Below, piece after piece: positions 55,119 to 63,787 of a stretch of DNA of 64,000 nucleotides. Positions within the stretch are counted from its first letter, which is position 1. Each line of letters begins with the position of its first letter. This DNA comes from Rhodanobacteraceae bacterium. Lineage in GTDB: Bacteria; Acidobacteriota; Terriglobia; Terriglobales; Acidobacteriaceae. The position numbers and the translations under genes were made by a program. The stretch is from the NCBI GenBank assembly GCA_903970285.1, contig CAJCHN010000081.1, positions 1 to 64,000 on the forward strand, read 5' to 3'. A model generated the notes under the pieces. It made no database searches. It was given only the letters and a program-made list of their open reading frames with translations, and was not told the DNA's origin.

Positions 55119-56777
55119 ATGGCGAAACCGGTTCTGCTGGCGATTGATGACGATGTAAGTGTGCTGGAAGCCGTGGTGCAGGATCTGCGGCGGAAGTATG
55201 GGCAGCAATACCGCATTCTGCGGGCCGCCTCGGGGCAGGCTGCGCTGGACGTTTCGCGCCAGTTGAAGGAGCGGAACGACGTGGTTGCGCTGTTTCTTTC
55301 GGATCAGCGGATGCCCGGCATGACCGGCGTTGATTTCCTGGAGCAGGCGATGCACCTGTATCCGGATGCCAAGCGGGTGCTTCTCACCGCGTATGCGGAT
55401 ACCGAAGCCGCCATCCGGGCGATCAACTCGGCGCGCATTCACTACTATTTGAATAAGCCGTGGGATCCTCCCAAGGAAAAACTGTACCCGGTGCTGGACG
55501 ACCTGCTGGCGGCATGGAACGACGGCCGCAAGCCGGTGTATGACGGCTTGCAGCTGATCAGCCCCCGCTGGGGTGCGGGCGACCACGAGATCCGCAATTT
55601 TCTTTCGCGCAACCTGATTCCGTTCAAGTGGCTGGACCCGGAGAAGAACCCGGAGTGTCTGCAGCTGCTGTGCGACCGCGGCATCGACGATGGGAAACTT
55701 CCGGTGGTGCTGTTTCCGGATGGCTCCTCGCTGGTGCAGCCGACCACCAACGATCTAGCCTCGAAGGCTGGTCTGCGGACCCAGGCGCAGCAGGAGCACT
55801 ATGACGTGGTGGTGGTGGGAGCTGGGCCGGCCGGGCTGGCGGCCGCGGTCTATGGCGCCTCCGAAGGCCTACACACGCTGATCATCGACTCGTTCGCACC
55901 GGGCGGACAGGCCGGCTCTTCTTCCCGCATTGAGAATTACCTGGGATTTTCACAGGGAATCAGCGGCGAAGAATTGGCCAAGCAGGCTTACATCCAGGCG
56001 CGTCGGCTGGGAGCCGAGTTTCTGACCCAGCGCGTGTGCTCGATCAAGTCCGAGAACGGATACCACATCATCAAGCTCGCCGATGGACGTGAGGTGTCGT
56101 GCCCCGTGTGCATCCTCGCCACGGGTGTGGACTACTGCCGGCTGGACATCCCGGGAGAAGAGAAGTTTTCAGGCGCGGGGCTGTTTTATGGCGCAGCGCT
56201 GACCGAGGCGTCCTCCTGTGCGGACCAGGAGATTCACGTGGTGGGCGGAGCAAACTCCGCCGGACAGGCAGCAATGTACTTCTCGCGCCACGCCCGGCTG
56301 GTGCGGATGCTGGTGCGCGGCGAGGGTCTCGAGAAGTCAATGTCCAAGTACCTGATCGACCAGATTCGCGGCACCAGCAACATCGTGGTCGAGACGCGTA
56401 CCGAACTGGTGGCACTCCACGCGAGCGAACACGATGCGGCGCACCTGGGCCGGATTACGCTGAAGACTCCGGACGGGCTGGTCGAGCGCGACGCAGCATC
56501 GGTCTTTGTCTTCATAGGAGCGTCGCCGAAGACCGACTGGCTGCCCTCCGCCGTTGTGCGCGATGACCGGGGATTCGTCCTGGGCGGCCCGGACCTGAAG
56601 GCGAAGGCGAAGGACGCCTGGAAGCTGGCGCGCGACCCGTATCTTCTGGAGTCGAGTGTTCCCGGTATCTTCGTGGCCGGCGACGTGCGCCACGGCTCGG
56701 TGAAACGCTGTGCCTCCGCGGTGGGCGAAGGCTCGATCGCCATTCAGTTTGTACACCAGTACCTTGCCACCCTCTAG
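55119..56777 (+). CDS. response-regulator / thioredoxin-reductase-like flavoprotein fusion
   Basis: 552 aa. Residues 1-125 are an intact receiver (LLAIDDDVSV; phosphoacceptor Asp in LFLSDQRMPGMTG; Lys in YYLNKPWDP). A middle segment of about 80 residues resembles a glutaredoxin/thioredoxin-like fold without a CxxC. The rest is a thioredoxin reductase-type FAD domain (VVVVGAGPAGLAAAVYGASE; GGANSAGQAAMYFSRHARLV; GIFVAGDVRHGSVKRCASAV). The reductase CxxC is missing: the expected region reads YGAALTEASSCADQ. The stop overlaps the GTG of the kinase gene, indicating a coupled pair. Confidence 0.92.
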   Translation: MAKPVLLAIDDDVSVLEAVVQDLRRKYGQQYRILRAASGQAALDVSRQLKERNDVVALFLSDQRMPGMTGVDFLEQAMHLYPDAKRVLLTAYADTEAAIRAINSARIHYYLNKPWDPPKEKLYPVLDDLLAAWNDGRKPVYDGLQLISPRWGAGDHEIRNFLSRNLIPFKWLDPEKNPECLQLLCDRGIDDGKLPVVLFPDGSSLVQPTTNDLASKAGLRTQAQQEHYDVVVVGAGPAGLAAAVYGASEGLHTLIIDSFAPGGQAGSSSRIENYLGFSQGISGEELAKQAYIQARRLGAEFLTQRVCSIKSENGYHIIKLADGREVSCPVCILATGVDYCRLDIPGEEKFSGAGLFYGAALTEASSCADQEIHVVGGANSAGQAAMYFSRHARLVRMLVRGEGLEKSMSKYLIDQIRGTSNIVVETRTELVALHASEHDAAHLGRITLKTPDGLVERDAASVFVFIGASPKTDWLPSAVVRDDRGFVLGGPDLKAKAKDAWKLARDPYLLESSVPGIFVAGDVRHGSVKRCASAVGEGSIAIQFVHQYLATL

Positions 56778-58261
56778 TGAATCAAGAATGTAGTGAATCA
56801 AAGATGACCCCAACCGCTCAACCCGCCACCTCCCCGCAGCCTACGCTTAGCGCGGAAACGTTATCCGGTCTGCACAAGGTCCCCATACTTTCTTCGTTGG
56901 ACGACGCCGGTCTCCGGTGCCTTGCGGGTGCGGTCGAGAGACGTCTTGAGCCGGGCGAACTGCTATTGGCCCAGGGCGATGCGCCGCGCAAGTTTTACAT
57001 CCTTCTGAGCGGCTCGCTGAGGGTTTCGCAAGTCAGCCCGGAGGGACACGAGCAGACGGTCCATGTGATGGAGGAGGGTATTGCCTTCGGCGAGATCACG
57101 CTGCTGGCAAACATGGCCTCGAGCGTGAACATGCGCGCGATGTCCGCGTGCATGCTGGTGGAGCTCTCTGAGGAGATCTTTTGGAGCCTGATCACCTCCT
57201 GCCCGCAGGTGCGGCAGGCAATCCTGAGTAATCTCGCCATGCGCCTGGCCAAGATGCAGTCGGTGAGCTTCCAGCAGGAGAAGATGGCGACGCTGGGAAC
57301 CATGGCCGCCGGCCTGATGCACGAACTGAACAATCCCGGAGCGGCCGCGCTCCGTGCCGCCTCGCAACTGCGCGAGAACCTGATGCGGCTGCACGAGCTA
57401 GCCGCGCGCTTTACTCGCATCGAGCTGACGCCGCCGCAGAAGGAATGCATCCTGGATCTGCAGCAGTACGCCCTTCACACCCAGCCGAAAGTGACGCTTT
57501 CGTCGCTGGAGCAGGCTGACGCCGAAGAGGCTTTGTCGGAGTGGATGGAGAGGGCGCATATCGACGACGCATGGAAGCTGGCGCCGACGCTGGTGTCGAT
57601 TGGCATTGATGCGCAGACACTGGAATGCGCGCGCAGCTCCTTTGACGGGCAGATTTTCTCCGACGCGCTGAACTGGCTGGAGGCTCTGGTGTCGAGCCAG
57701 CAATTGGTTTCAACCATCGAAGAGTCGATCTCGCGCGTGACAGAGCTGGTGCAGGCGGTGAAAAGCTATGCCTACGAGGGTCGTGGACAGAAGCAGGCCA
57801 TCGATGTGAACCACAGCATTCATGCGACGCTGGTGATCCTGGCGCACAAGCTGCGCGAGAAACAGATTGGACTGGAGAAGAGTTTTGGCGCGAATTTGCC
57901 GCCGCTGGCGGCGAACTGCCAGAACCTGAACCAGGTTTGGACCAACCTGCTAGACAATGCGATCGACGCCGTGGGCCCGGGCGGACGCATCAAGCTGAAG
58001 ACCTGGGCGGAGGACGTGGCGGACGCGGAGCCGGCGCGGACCGACATCTGCATCCTGGTGGAAGACAACGGCGCTGGCATTCCAACTGAGTGCCAAGCAC
58101 ATATCTTCGACCCATTCTTCACCACCAAGCCGGCTGGGATAGGCACCGGGCTGGGGCTGGGGATTGTTTTTCGGATCGTCGAACAGTGCGGCGGCTCGAT
58201 CCGCTTCACATCCATCCCCGGAAGCACGGAGTTCCTGGTGCGGCTGCCCGCGCAGAAGTAG
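56777..58261 (+). CDS. sensor histidine kinase with N-terminal cyclic-nucleotide-binding domain
   Basis: 494 aa from the GTG at 56777, which overlaps the upstream stop; ATG at 56804 is an alternative. A cNMP/CAP-like domain spans about residues 30-160 (LLLAQGDAPRKFYILLSGSL, IAFGEITLLANMASSVNMRA). The DHp H-box is GTMAAGLMHELNNPGAAAL with His182, and the HATPase motifs are NLLDNAIDAVGPGG, VEDNGAGIP and GTGLGLGIVFRIV. No transmembrane helix, so cytosolic. It is the obvious kinase for the receiver domain of the preceding gene. The start region contains a duplicated TAGTGAATCAA. Confidence 0.92.
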   Translation: MNQECSESKMTPTAQPATSPQPTLSAETLSGLHKVPILSSLDDAGLRCLAGAVERRLEPGELLLAQGDAPRKFYILLSGSLRVSQVSPEGHEQTVHVMEEGIAFGEITLLANMASSVNMRAMSACMLVELSEEIFWSLITSCPQVRQAILSNLAMRLAKMQSVSFQQEKMATLGTMAAGLMHELNNPGAAALRAASQLRENLMRLHELAARFTRIELTPPQKECILDLQQYALHTQPKVTLSSLEQADAEEALSEWMERAHIDDAWKLAPTLVSIGIDAQTLECARSSFDGQIFSDALNWLEALVSSQQLVSTIEESISRVTELVQAVKSYAYEGRGQKQAIDVNHSIHATLVILAHKLREKQIGLEKSFGANLPPLAANCQNLNQVWTNLLDNAIDAVGPGGRIKLKTWAEDVADAEPARTDICILVEDNGAGIPTECQAHIFDPFFTTKPAGIGTGLGLGIVFRIVEQCGGSIRFTSIPGSTEFLVRLPAQK

Positions 58262-58337
58262 TGCACTGGAGGCGAGCCGGGCACGACGGAGCGTTTGATA
58301 GCACTACAAACATTCTCTGTGGATTTCAGGTGCGAGC

Positions 58338-58343
58338 TATACT
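58338..58343 (+). promoter_or_regulatory. -10 element for the first cobalamin riboswitch
   Basis: TATACT lies about 8 nt before the first conserved riboswitch bases, so transcription would begin near 58350. No good -35 hexamer is visible at 16-18 bp. Confidence 0.35.
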
Positions 58344-58351
58344 CATCCAGT

Positions 58352-58502
58352 CTGGTGTTCGGGAAGACGGTGTAAGTCCGTCGCTACCCCGTAGCTGTAA
58401 GCGCAGAGAACCTGGCAATTTGTCCGAAGCCACTGGGAGCAGCTTCCTGGGAAGGCCGTTCAGGTTCGTTGAAGCGTAAGTCAGAAGACCGGCCAGACAG
58501 AT
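58352..58502 (+). ncRNA. cobalamin riboswitch (first of two)
   Basis: Conserved blocks of the cobalamin aptamer occur in order: GGGAAGACGGTGTAAGTCCG, CCCCGTAGCTGTAAGC, GCCACTGGGAGC, CTGGGAAGGC (Cbl box) and AGTCAGAAGACCGGCC. It lies about 90 nt after the kinase gene. The only ORF below it is the small frame at 58542. A hairpin at 58514-58537 is a likely expression platform. Confidence 0.93.
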
Positions 58503-58513
58503 TCTGGGCTTGA

Positions 58514-58537
58514 TTCAACTTCGCTGGGAGAGTTGAA
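58514..58537 (+). promoter_or_regulatory. possible expression-platform hairpin of the first riboswitch
   Basis: TTCAACT and AGTTGAA form a 7-bp stem whose 10-nt loop contains GGGAG, the putative ribosome-binding site of the 58542 ORF. Folding could sequester or present this site. Confidence 0.5.
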
Positions 58538-58541
58538 GAGC

Positions 58542-58766
58542 ATGCGCACGCCCTTTGCCGAAGGGCCGTGTGGCCGCTGCCTATTTATTGATTCCCGCTC
58601 AGCTTTCGTCGCCTGCGTGGGTGCGAAAGAAGGGAGCGTCACATGCAGCGAGGTGGAAGATAGGAAGCGAGTCCTGGTGCTGCGCAGCGTTTTCTGCGCG
58701 CTGAGGCTGCCGCGTCCGATCCATGCCTCCGGGACATATCAATCAACAGTTTATTCCGTGAGCTGA
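58542..58766 (+). CDS. small Cys-containing ORF under the first riboswitch, hypothetical
   Basis: 74 codons; GGGAGAG lies 9 nt before the ATG. The product has a CxxC (GPCGRCLF) near the N-terminus and further Cys residues. No signal peptide or known domain was recognised. It could be a small corrinoid- or metal-related protein, or the remnant of a longer gene whose riboswitch survives. Coding status is uncertain. Confidence 0.35.
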   Translation: MRTPFAEGPCGRCLFIDSRSAFVACVGAKEGSVTCSEVEDRKRVLVLRSVFCALRLPRPIHASGTYQSTVYSVS

Positions 58767-58802
58767 GGCCTTCGAGCATTCAGCTTCTTGATTGAATCAA
58801 CA

Positions 58803-58956
58803 GCAGGGTGTCGGGAAGCGCGGTGAGACTCCGCCACTACCCCGTAACTGTAAGCGACGAGAAGCCATGCAGGAACTGATAACGCCACTGGAGCTTCGCT
58901 CCGGGAAGGCAGCATGGGTTTGACGACTCGCAAGCCAGGAGACCGGCCCGGCTGCA
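58803..58956 (+). ncRNA. cobalamin riboswitch (second) upstream of the TonB receptor
   Basis: Aptamer blocks: GGGAAGCGCGGTGAGACTCC, CCCCGTAACTGTAAGC, GCCACTGGAGC, CCGGGAAGGC and AAGCCAGGAGACCGGCC. It ends 24 nt before the receptor ATG, and GAGGGGG lies in between, so it probably controls translation initiation. A 13-nt palindrome TTGATTGAATCAA at 58788-58800 precedes it. Confidence 0.95.
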
Positions 58957-58979
58957 ACCAACATCCCGAGGGGGAAGAC

Positions 58980-61481
58980 ATGTCGTCTGCGACAAAGCCT
59001 GTGGCGTGCGCTGCTTGCGCACGCGTGAGAAGTGTTCTGCCGGTCCGCCTGGGCTGGCTGCTAAGTCTGAGTGCATTGGTATCCGGCGTCGGGCAGCAAC
59101 CCGCGGAACCACCCACCAAGACCATTCATGGCGTGGTACGGGATCCGCTGGGCGCGCTGGTGGTTGGCGCTGCGGTCGATCTCTTGCTTGATTCCGGTGC
59201 GAATCCGCAGGTGGCAGCCAGGACCACGACCGGGCCCGACGGCATCTTCCGGTTCATTCTTCCGCAGTCCGGGCGCTATCGCGTGCGGGTCACCGCCGCG
59301 AGCTTCCAGACAACCACGACTCCTGATGAGTATTCCGCCGGATCTTCCAGCGCTGAGATCAACGTCACTCTGACCACCCAGACTCTGACCCAGCAGGTGA
59401 CAGTGACGGCCAGTGGAACGCCCTTGCCGGAAGCGCAAATCGGGGCGTCGGTGACGGTTCTGGATGCGGCGGACTTTCGCCTGATGACCGAAGTGCAGGA
59501 TCCGCTGCGGCTGGTGCCGGGCGTGCAGATCACGCAGGCAGGCGAAACCGGCGGGGCAAGCGGACTCTCGATCCGCGGCGGCGACACCGATGCCAATAAG
59601 GTGCTGCTGGATGGCGTTCCGGCCAACTCGGTTGGCGGGGCGGTGAATTTCGCCAATCTTGCAACGGTCGGCATCGGCTCCATCGAGGTTCTGCGCGAGC
59701 CGAACAGTGCACTCTATGGATCGGATGCACTTGCCGGCGTGGTCAGTCTGACCACGCCGCGCGCAGCCACGCACCTCCCCTTGCTCACCTATGCAGGCGA
59801 TGCCGGGAACTTCCACAGCTACCGCAACGAAGTAACCGCCGGCACCCTCTACCGGCAGTTCGACCTCTACTCTGCGCTGGCGCGTCTCGACACCGACAAC
59901 AATATTCCGAACAGTGAGTTTCACAACCTTACCTACGCAGGTAACTTCGGCTGGACACCGAACGCGGCCAATGACCTCCGCTTCACGTTTCGCCATGTTG
60001 TGGTGTCCGCCGGGCAGCCCAATGCGATCGCCTTCTATGGCATTCCGGACGATGTCCAGCAGAAGGAACAGGATAACTACTACAGCGGTCTATGGAACAA
60101 CCAGACGACGCGGCGCTGGCACAACCAGATCCGCTACGGAGGCCTGCGCCAGAACGGACTATTCAACGATCCCGGTGAGCCTGGCATTCCTGACGGCGCA
60201 GGCGATACTGACGGCGCGCCCGTCACCATCAGGGGCGCAAACGGCTACAGCGTCACCGGCCAGGCGCTTTTCTACTTCGCAGGATCGACTTACCCGTCGA
60301 CTTATCTGAATGACAGCCGGCGCGACTTTCTCTATGCGCAGACCGACTATAGCTTCTCGCCTCATCTTCTGGCTCTCGGCGGATTCAAGTACGAGAACGA
60401 GAGCGCGGTAAGTGGCTATGAGCACGGTACCCTCTCCACCGTGGAGCGAGGAAACTACAGCTACACCCTGCAGATTTCTGGTGAGTTCCGGAACCGCCTC
60501 TTCTATAACCTGGGAAGCGGCCTGGAAGACAATGGCCTCTTCGGTTTCGCCGCGACGCCGCGAGCCTCTTTCGCTTACTATCTTGTGCCCGGAACCAAGC
60601 TCCACGGCAGCTTTGGCAAAGGAATCAAAGAGCCCAGCCTCTTTCAGCAGACCGAGTCGCTCTATACCGCTCTGGGTCCGCAGCTTGCCGCCCAGGACCA
60701 CGTCACACCCATTGGACCGGAAGAGGCGCGCACCTATGACCTGGGTCTCGAACAGGTTCTGATTCATCAGCGACTGCGGATAGGCCTCACTTACTTCCAC
60801 AACCAGTTCAATAACCGCGTCGAGTACGTTCCCGTGCAGGCGTTGAAGCAGCTTGGCGTTACGCAAATGAATGATCCGAATGATCTCTACGGAGCCTATG
60901 TCAACTCGTCGGCATTTGTTTCGCGTGGGCTTGAGTTCGAGTCGGAGCTGAGAGCCGGGGAACATCTTTTCGTGCGCGGAGGTTACACCTACACGGATGC
61001 GAAGGTGCAGCGTTCGTTCGACTCCGACAACTTCAACGACCCTGCCGACGGTTATGGACCGGTCTACAATACCGCCTTCAACTTCGGCGCAATTCCAATC
61101 GGTGCCTACTCGCCGCTGGTAGGTGCACGTCCGTTCCGGGTTGCGCCCCATAGCGGATACTTCGCGCTCAGCTATACCCGTCCGAAGTTTTATGGTTCGC
61201 TCACCGGGACCATGGTTGGGCGGCGGGACGACAGTGACTTCCTGACCGACAGCAACTTCGGTAACTCGCTGCTGCTGCCGAACCGCAATCTTGACGGCGC
61301 GTACCAGCGGCTGGAGCTGGGCGGAGGCTACCAGGTTACGCCGCGCTTCAACGTCTACGCGGATATTCAGAACTTGCTGGGCGAGCACTACTACGAGGCG
61401 TTCGGCTACCCTGCCCTTCCGCTGACGTTTCGCTCGGGCGTCAAGCTGAACTTCGGTGGGGAGTCGTGGAAGCGGAAGTGA
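58980..61481 (+). CDS. TonB-dependent receptor, probable corrinoid importer
   Basis: 833-aa outer-membrane receptor. Signal peptide (LGWLLSLSALVSGVG), then a carboxypeptidase-regulatory-like domain at about residues 45-130 (IHGVVRDPLGALVVGAAVDL), then the plug (VTVLDAADFRLMTEVQDPLR; SIRGGDTDANKVLLDGVPAN; YGSDALAGVVSL), and a beta-barrel ending LPLTFRSGVKLNFGGESW. The ATG at 58980 has GAGGGG 6 nt upstream and lies right after a cobalamin riboswitch, so B12 or another corrinoid is the expected substrate. No btuFCD genes are adjacent. Confidence 0.92.
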   Translation: MSSATKPVACAACARVRSVLPVRLGWLLSLSALVSGVGQQPAEPPTKTIHGVVRDPLGALVVGAAVDLLLDSGANPQVAARTTTGPDGIFRFILPQSGRYRVRVTAASFQTTTTPDEYSAGSSSAEINVTLTTQTLTQQVTVTASGTPLPEAQIGASVTVLDAADFRLMTEVQDPLRLVPGVQITQAGETGGASGLSIRGGDTDANKVLLDGVPANSVGGAVNFANLATVGIGSIEVLREPNSALYGSDALAGVVSLTTPRAATHLPLLTYAGDAGNFHSYRNEVTAGTLYRQFDLYSALARLDTDNNIPNSEFHNLTYAGNFGWTPNAANDLRFTFRHVVVSAGQPNAIAFYGIPDDVQQKEQDNYYSGLWNNQTTRRWHNQIRYGGLRQNGLFNDPGEPGIPDGAGDTDGAPVTIRGANGYSVTGQALFYFAGSTYPSTYLNDSRRDFLYAQTDYSFSPHLLALGGFKYENESAVSGYEHGTLSTVERGNYSYTLQISGEFRNRLFYNLGSGLEDNGLFGFAATPRASFAYYLVPGTKLHGSFGKGIKEPSLFQQTESLYTALGPQLAAQDHVTPIGPEEARTYDLGLEQVLIHQRLRIGLTYFHNQFNNRVEYVPVQALKQLGVTQMNDPNDLYGAYVNSSAFVSRGLEFESELRAGEHLFVRGGYTYTDAKVQRSFDSDNFNDPADGYGPVYNTAFNFGAIPIGAYSPLVGARPFRVAPHSGYFALSYTRPKFYGSLTGTMVGRRDDSDFLTDSNFGNSLLLPNRNLDGAYQRLELGGGYQVTPRFNVYADIQNLLGEHYYEAFGYPALPLTFRSGVKLNFGGESWKRK

Positions 61482-61870
61482 GCCGAGCGGTGGCTTTTCC
61501 CTCCTCGTCCGATTGGCGGATGACTTACACCCTTCTACGCCTGGTGTGCTGACGATAGCGGTTACGGGGCCGTTTTCTTGACGGGAAACGGCCTCGATCA
61601 CCACGGACGCGGCGTCCACAAGATGCGGCGGCTTGCGACCTGGTTCCGACCTGCCGCCTTGTAGGGTCTTACCCCAGAGTTCTGACCGCACGAGTGCGGT
61701 CGCCCGCCGGGCCGCGAGCGGCAAGCCGAGGGCTCCAAGAAACTTGCAAGCGATCATCAGCGTCGATGGCAAGGGTGAGCCGCGCGATATCAGATTTCGG
61801 AAAGCCTTTAAAGGTACCTGGCAGCCGCACACCGGCCGCACCGCTAAGTTCTTGCTTTTCAGGGGTTTTT
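61482..61870. other. intergenic region between TonB receptor and tRNA-Val
   Basis: About 390 bp without a gene. It contains two hairpins: 61566-61595 (listed) and a perfect 7-bp stem GACCGCA/TGCGGTC with a 4-nt loop at 61685-61702. Neither is followed by a T-run. Frames crossing into the tRNA are not coding. Confidence 0.5.
61566..61595 (+). terminator. hairpin after the TonB receptor
   Basis: GGGGCCGTTT and AAACGGCCTC form a 10-bp stem (one G-T pair) around a 10-nt loop, about 85 nt after the stop. There is no T-tract, so the terminator call is tentative. Confidence 0.35.
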
Positions 61871-61945
61871 TGGTGGGCACAGCAGGATTCGAACCTACGA
61901 CTTCCACCGTGTGAAGGTGGCACTCTACCGCTGAGTTATGCGCCC
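61871..61945 (-). tRNA. tRNA-Val (anticodon CAC)
   Basis: Cloverleaf on the minus strand. The acceptor stem GGGCGCA/TGTGCCC pairs throughout (one G-U), followed by a D arm (ACTC/GAGT), an anticodon stem CCACC/GGTGG with loop TTCACAC, and a T arm GTAGG-TTCGAAT-CCTGC. CCA is encoded. The anticodon CAC reads GUG valine codons. Confidence 0.97.
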
Positions 61946-62099
61946 CATGGGCTATCCGGCAACCGAGTGGCCGGAGCTAGAGTCGCTGCAGCCAGGCGGC
62001 CGGCGACGCCCCACTTCTCTAGAATATCACCGACTCGCTTGCGCCGCCATCGGACAGGCCCGTGATCTCTGACGCGTGCGAAGTACAATGACCAAGCGC

Positions 62100-63014
62100 A
62101 TGGCTGGCCCCCATCAATCCGCTGCTCCTCTCCCTGGCAGGGCGGCTGCAGGGCGCTCGGGTGGCAGAGCTGCAGGTGTTGATCCGCTGCTGCAGCCGAT
62201 CCACTTCGTTCCCTCCGCAGAAGACGAGGCATTTGAACCGCCGGTCGACATCGACGTGGACCCGGGGACCGAGGAAATCGAGGATTCTGCGCAACCCGGC
62301 AACGAAGATGGGGTTACAGAGGATATGTCAACGCTGGCGATCCATCCGACCTCCGCAACCGGACGCCTCAAGCCGCTCGATCTGGAGCGGCTGGCCGAGG
62401 CTGAAGCGTCTCAGGCAGGGCTTCATCTGAATGGCGATTTTGGTACGCTCGACGATGCCGCCATCATGCTGGAATTGAAGGCAGGCAACATGGCCGCCTT
62501 CGACGTTCTGTTAGGCAAGTACCGCAAGCCGATTGTCAACTTCATGTACCGGATGACGCGGAACCAGGCGGTCGCCGAGGAACTCGCGCAGGAGGTATTT
62601 CTGCGCGTCTTCCGGTCGCGCGAGACATATCGGGCGGAGGCTCGCTTCAGCACCTGGCTCTATCGGATCGCTACCAACCTGGGCGTCAACCATGCGCGGG
62701 ATACCCGGCACGAGCGGACCGCCTCCACGGTGTACCTGGATGAGCCGGACTCCGATACCGGAACCACGCCCGACGTGGCCGACCAGACGCCCACCGCGGA
62801 GACCAGCCTGCTGCGCGACGAGCGCATGGGCGCTATCCGGGAGTTTGTGATGGGCCTGCCGGAGCGGCAGCGGATGGCGGTGCTGATGCACAAGTATGAA
62901 GGCATGGACTACCGGCAGATCGGTGACGTGCTGAAGCTGTCCGAATCGGCCACGAAGTCGCTCCTTTTTCGCGCCTACCAGACGTTGCGCGGGAAGCTGA
63001 AGGGCTTTGTGTAG
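62100..63014 (+). CDS. ECF-family RNA polymerase sigma factor with long N-terminal extension
   Basis: 304 aa from the ATG at 62100. Sigma region 2 is KAGNMAAFDVLLGKYRKPIV with AVAEELAQEVFLRVFRSRET and FSTWLYRIATNLGVNHARD; region 4 is LPERQRMAVLMHKYEGMDYR with LKLSESATKSLLFRAYQTLR. About 115 residues, acidic and low complexity, precede region 2; ECF factors usually lack this. An in-frame ATG at 62325 would give a typical 230-aa protein but has a poorly spaced Shine-Dalgarno. TACAAT at 62084-62089 precedes the 62100 start by 10 nt. The next gene is a likely anti-sigma factor. Confidence 0.88.
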   Translation: MAGPHQSAAPLPGRAAAGRSGGRAAGVDPLLQPIHFVPSAEDEAFEPPVDIDVDPGTEEIEDSAQPGNEDGVTEDMSTLAIHPTSATGRLKPLDLERLAEAEASQAGLHLNGDFGTLDDAAIMLELKAGNMAAFDVLLGKYRKPIVNFMYRMTRNQAVAEELAQEVFLRVFRSRETYRAEARFSTWLYRIATNLGVNHARDTRHERTASTVYLDEPDSDTGTTPDVADQTPTAETSLLRDERMGAIREFVMGLPERQRMAVLMHKYEGMDYRQIGDVLKLSESATKSLLFRAYQTLRGKLKGFV

Positions 63015-63081
63015 GAGCTTTGTGTTTGAAGAGACGATTAAGCGCGCCGGATCGAGAGCGCGGCACCCAAGGAGAAGTACC

Positions 63082-63636
63082 ATGACGAATTCAAGAAACA
63101 ACGACTGCAAGGCTTTCCGCGAGGAACTTCCGGACCTGGTTCTGACGGCAAATTCGCGGCCCTCGCTGGCTGCGATCGCCCACATGCGCGCCTGCCCGCC
63201 GTGTGCCGAGGAGTATCTTTCGTTCCAGTCCACGTTTGCCGCGCTCGATAGCTGGAACGCTCCGGGACCGTCGGCCTACTTCGACCAGAAGCTTGCTGTA
63301 CGGATTCGGGAAGAGCAGGCTGCGCCCAGGATGTCGTGGCTGGAGAGCCTGCGGATGCGGCTGCTGTTCAATACCGGACGCAGTTTTCGGCCGATCGTTG
63401 TGGGAGCGCTGGGACTTGCGCTGGTCGTCGGCGGGGGAGGAATTGCCGGAATCAATTACTCGAATGTGTCGCGTGCGCCGCAGGCTTCTGCAACGGTCAA
63501 CGACCTGCAGATTCTCGACCGCAACGAACAGGCATTTCAGCAGCTTGATGAACTTCAGCAGGACGATGACGGCGGTACGCAGGCGATGCCCACAAGCACG
63601 GGCGATGAGGCTCCCGCCGCACCGCCGGCGAGCTAA
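63082..63636 (+). CDS. zinc-finger anti-sigma-like membrane protein
   Basis: 184 aa; AAGGAG lies 8 nt before the ATG. The N-terminal cytosolic part carries an early Cys and HMRACPPCAEEY, the HxxxCxxC pattern of zinc-binding anti-sigma domains. A transmembrane helix (IVVGALGLALVVGGGGIAGI) follows at about residues 112-131, then an acidic, Gln-rich periplasmic tail. Encoded 67 nt after the ECF sigma factor, its expected partner. Confidence 0.85.
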   Translation: MTNSRNNDCKAFREELPDLVLTANSRPSLAAIAHMRACPPCAEEYLSFQSTFAALDSWNAPGPSAYFDQKLAVRIREEQAAPRMSWLESLRMRLLFNTGRSFRPIVVGALGLALVVGGGGIAGINYSNVSRAPQASATVNDLQILDRNEQAFQQLDELQQDDDGGTQAMPTSTGDEAPAAPPAS

Positions 63637-63787
63637 AGCAAATCTTCTTTGCTTGCGTGGGATAAGCGGCGTCGCGGCCCCTGCTCCCCGCCGGTCTGCG
63701 GGAAACTGGCTTGGCATGTGGCCTGAAGAGGACCGGGACCTAAGCTAAACTAAGCTGTCGCAAAATGCTGGATCGATCGTAACAACC

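Noticed and set aside
60159-61907. 582-codon minus-strand open frame opposite the TonB receptor, running into the tRNA
   Set aside because: It crosses the tRNA and mirrors the receptor; composition is that of a shadow frame.
61633-61914. 93-codon plus-strand frame ending in VGTAGFEPTTSTV
   Set aside because: This C-terminus is the familiar false translation of the antisense of a tRNA; the tRNA-Val explains it.
61871-61945. tRNA as a genomic-island attachment site
   Set aside because: No integrase and no direct repeat of the tRNA 3' end was seen in the window.
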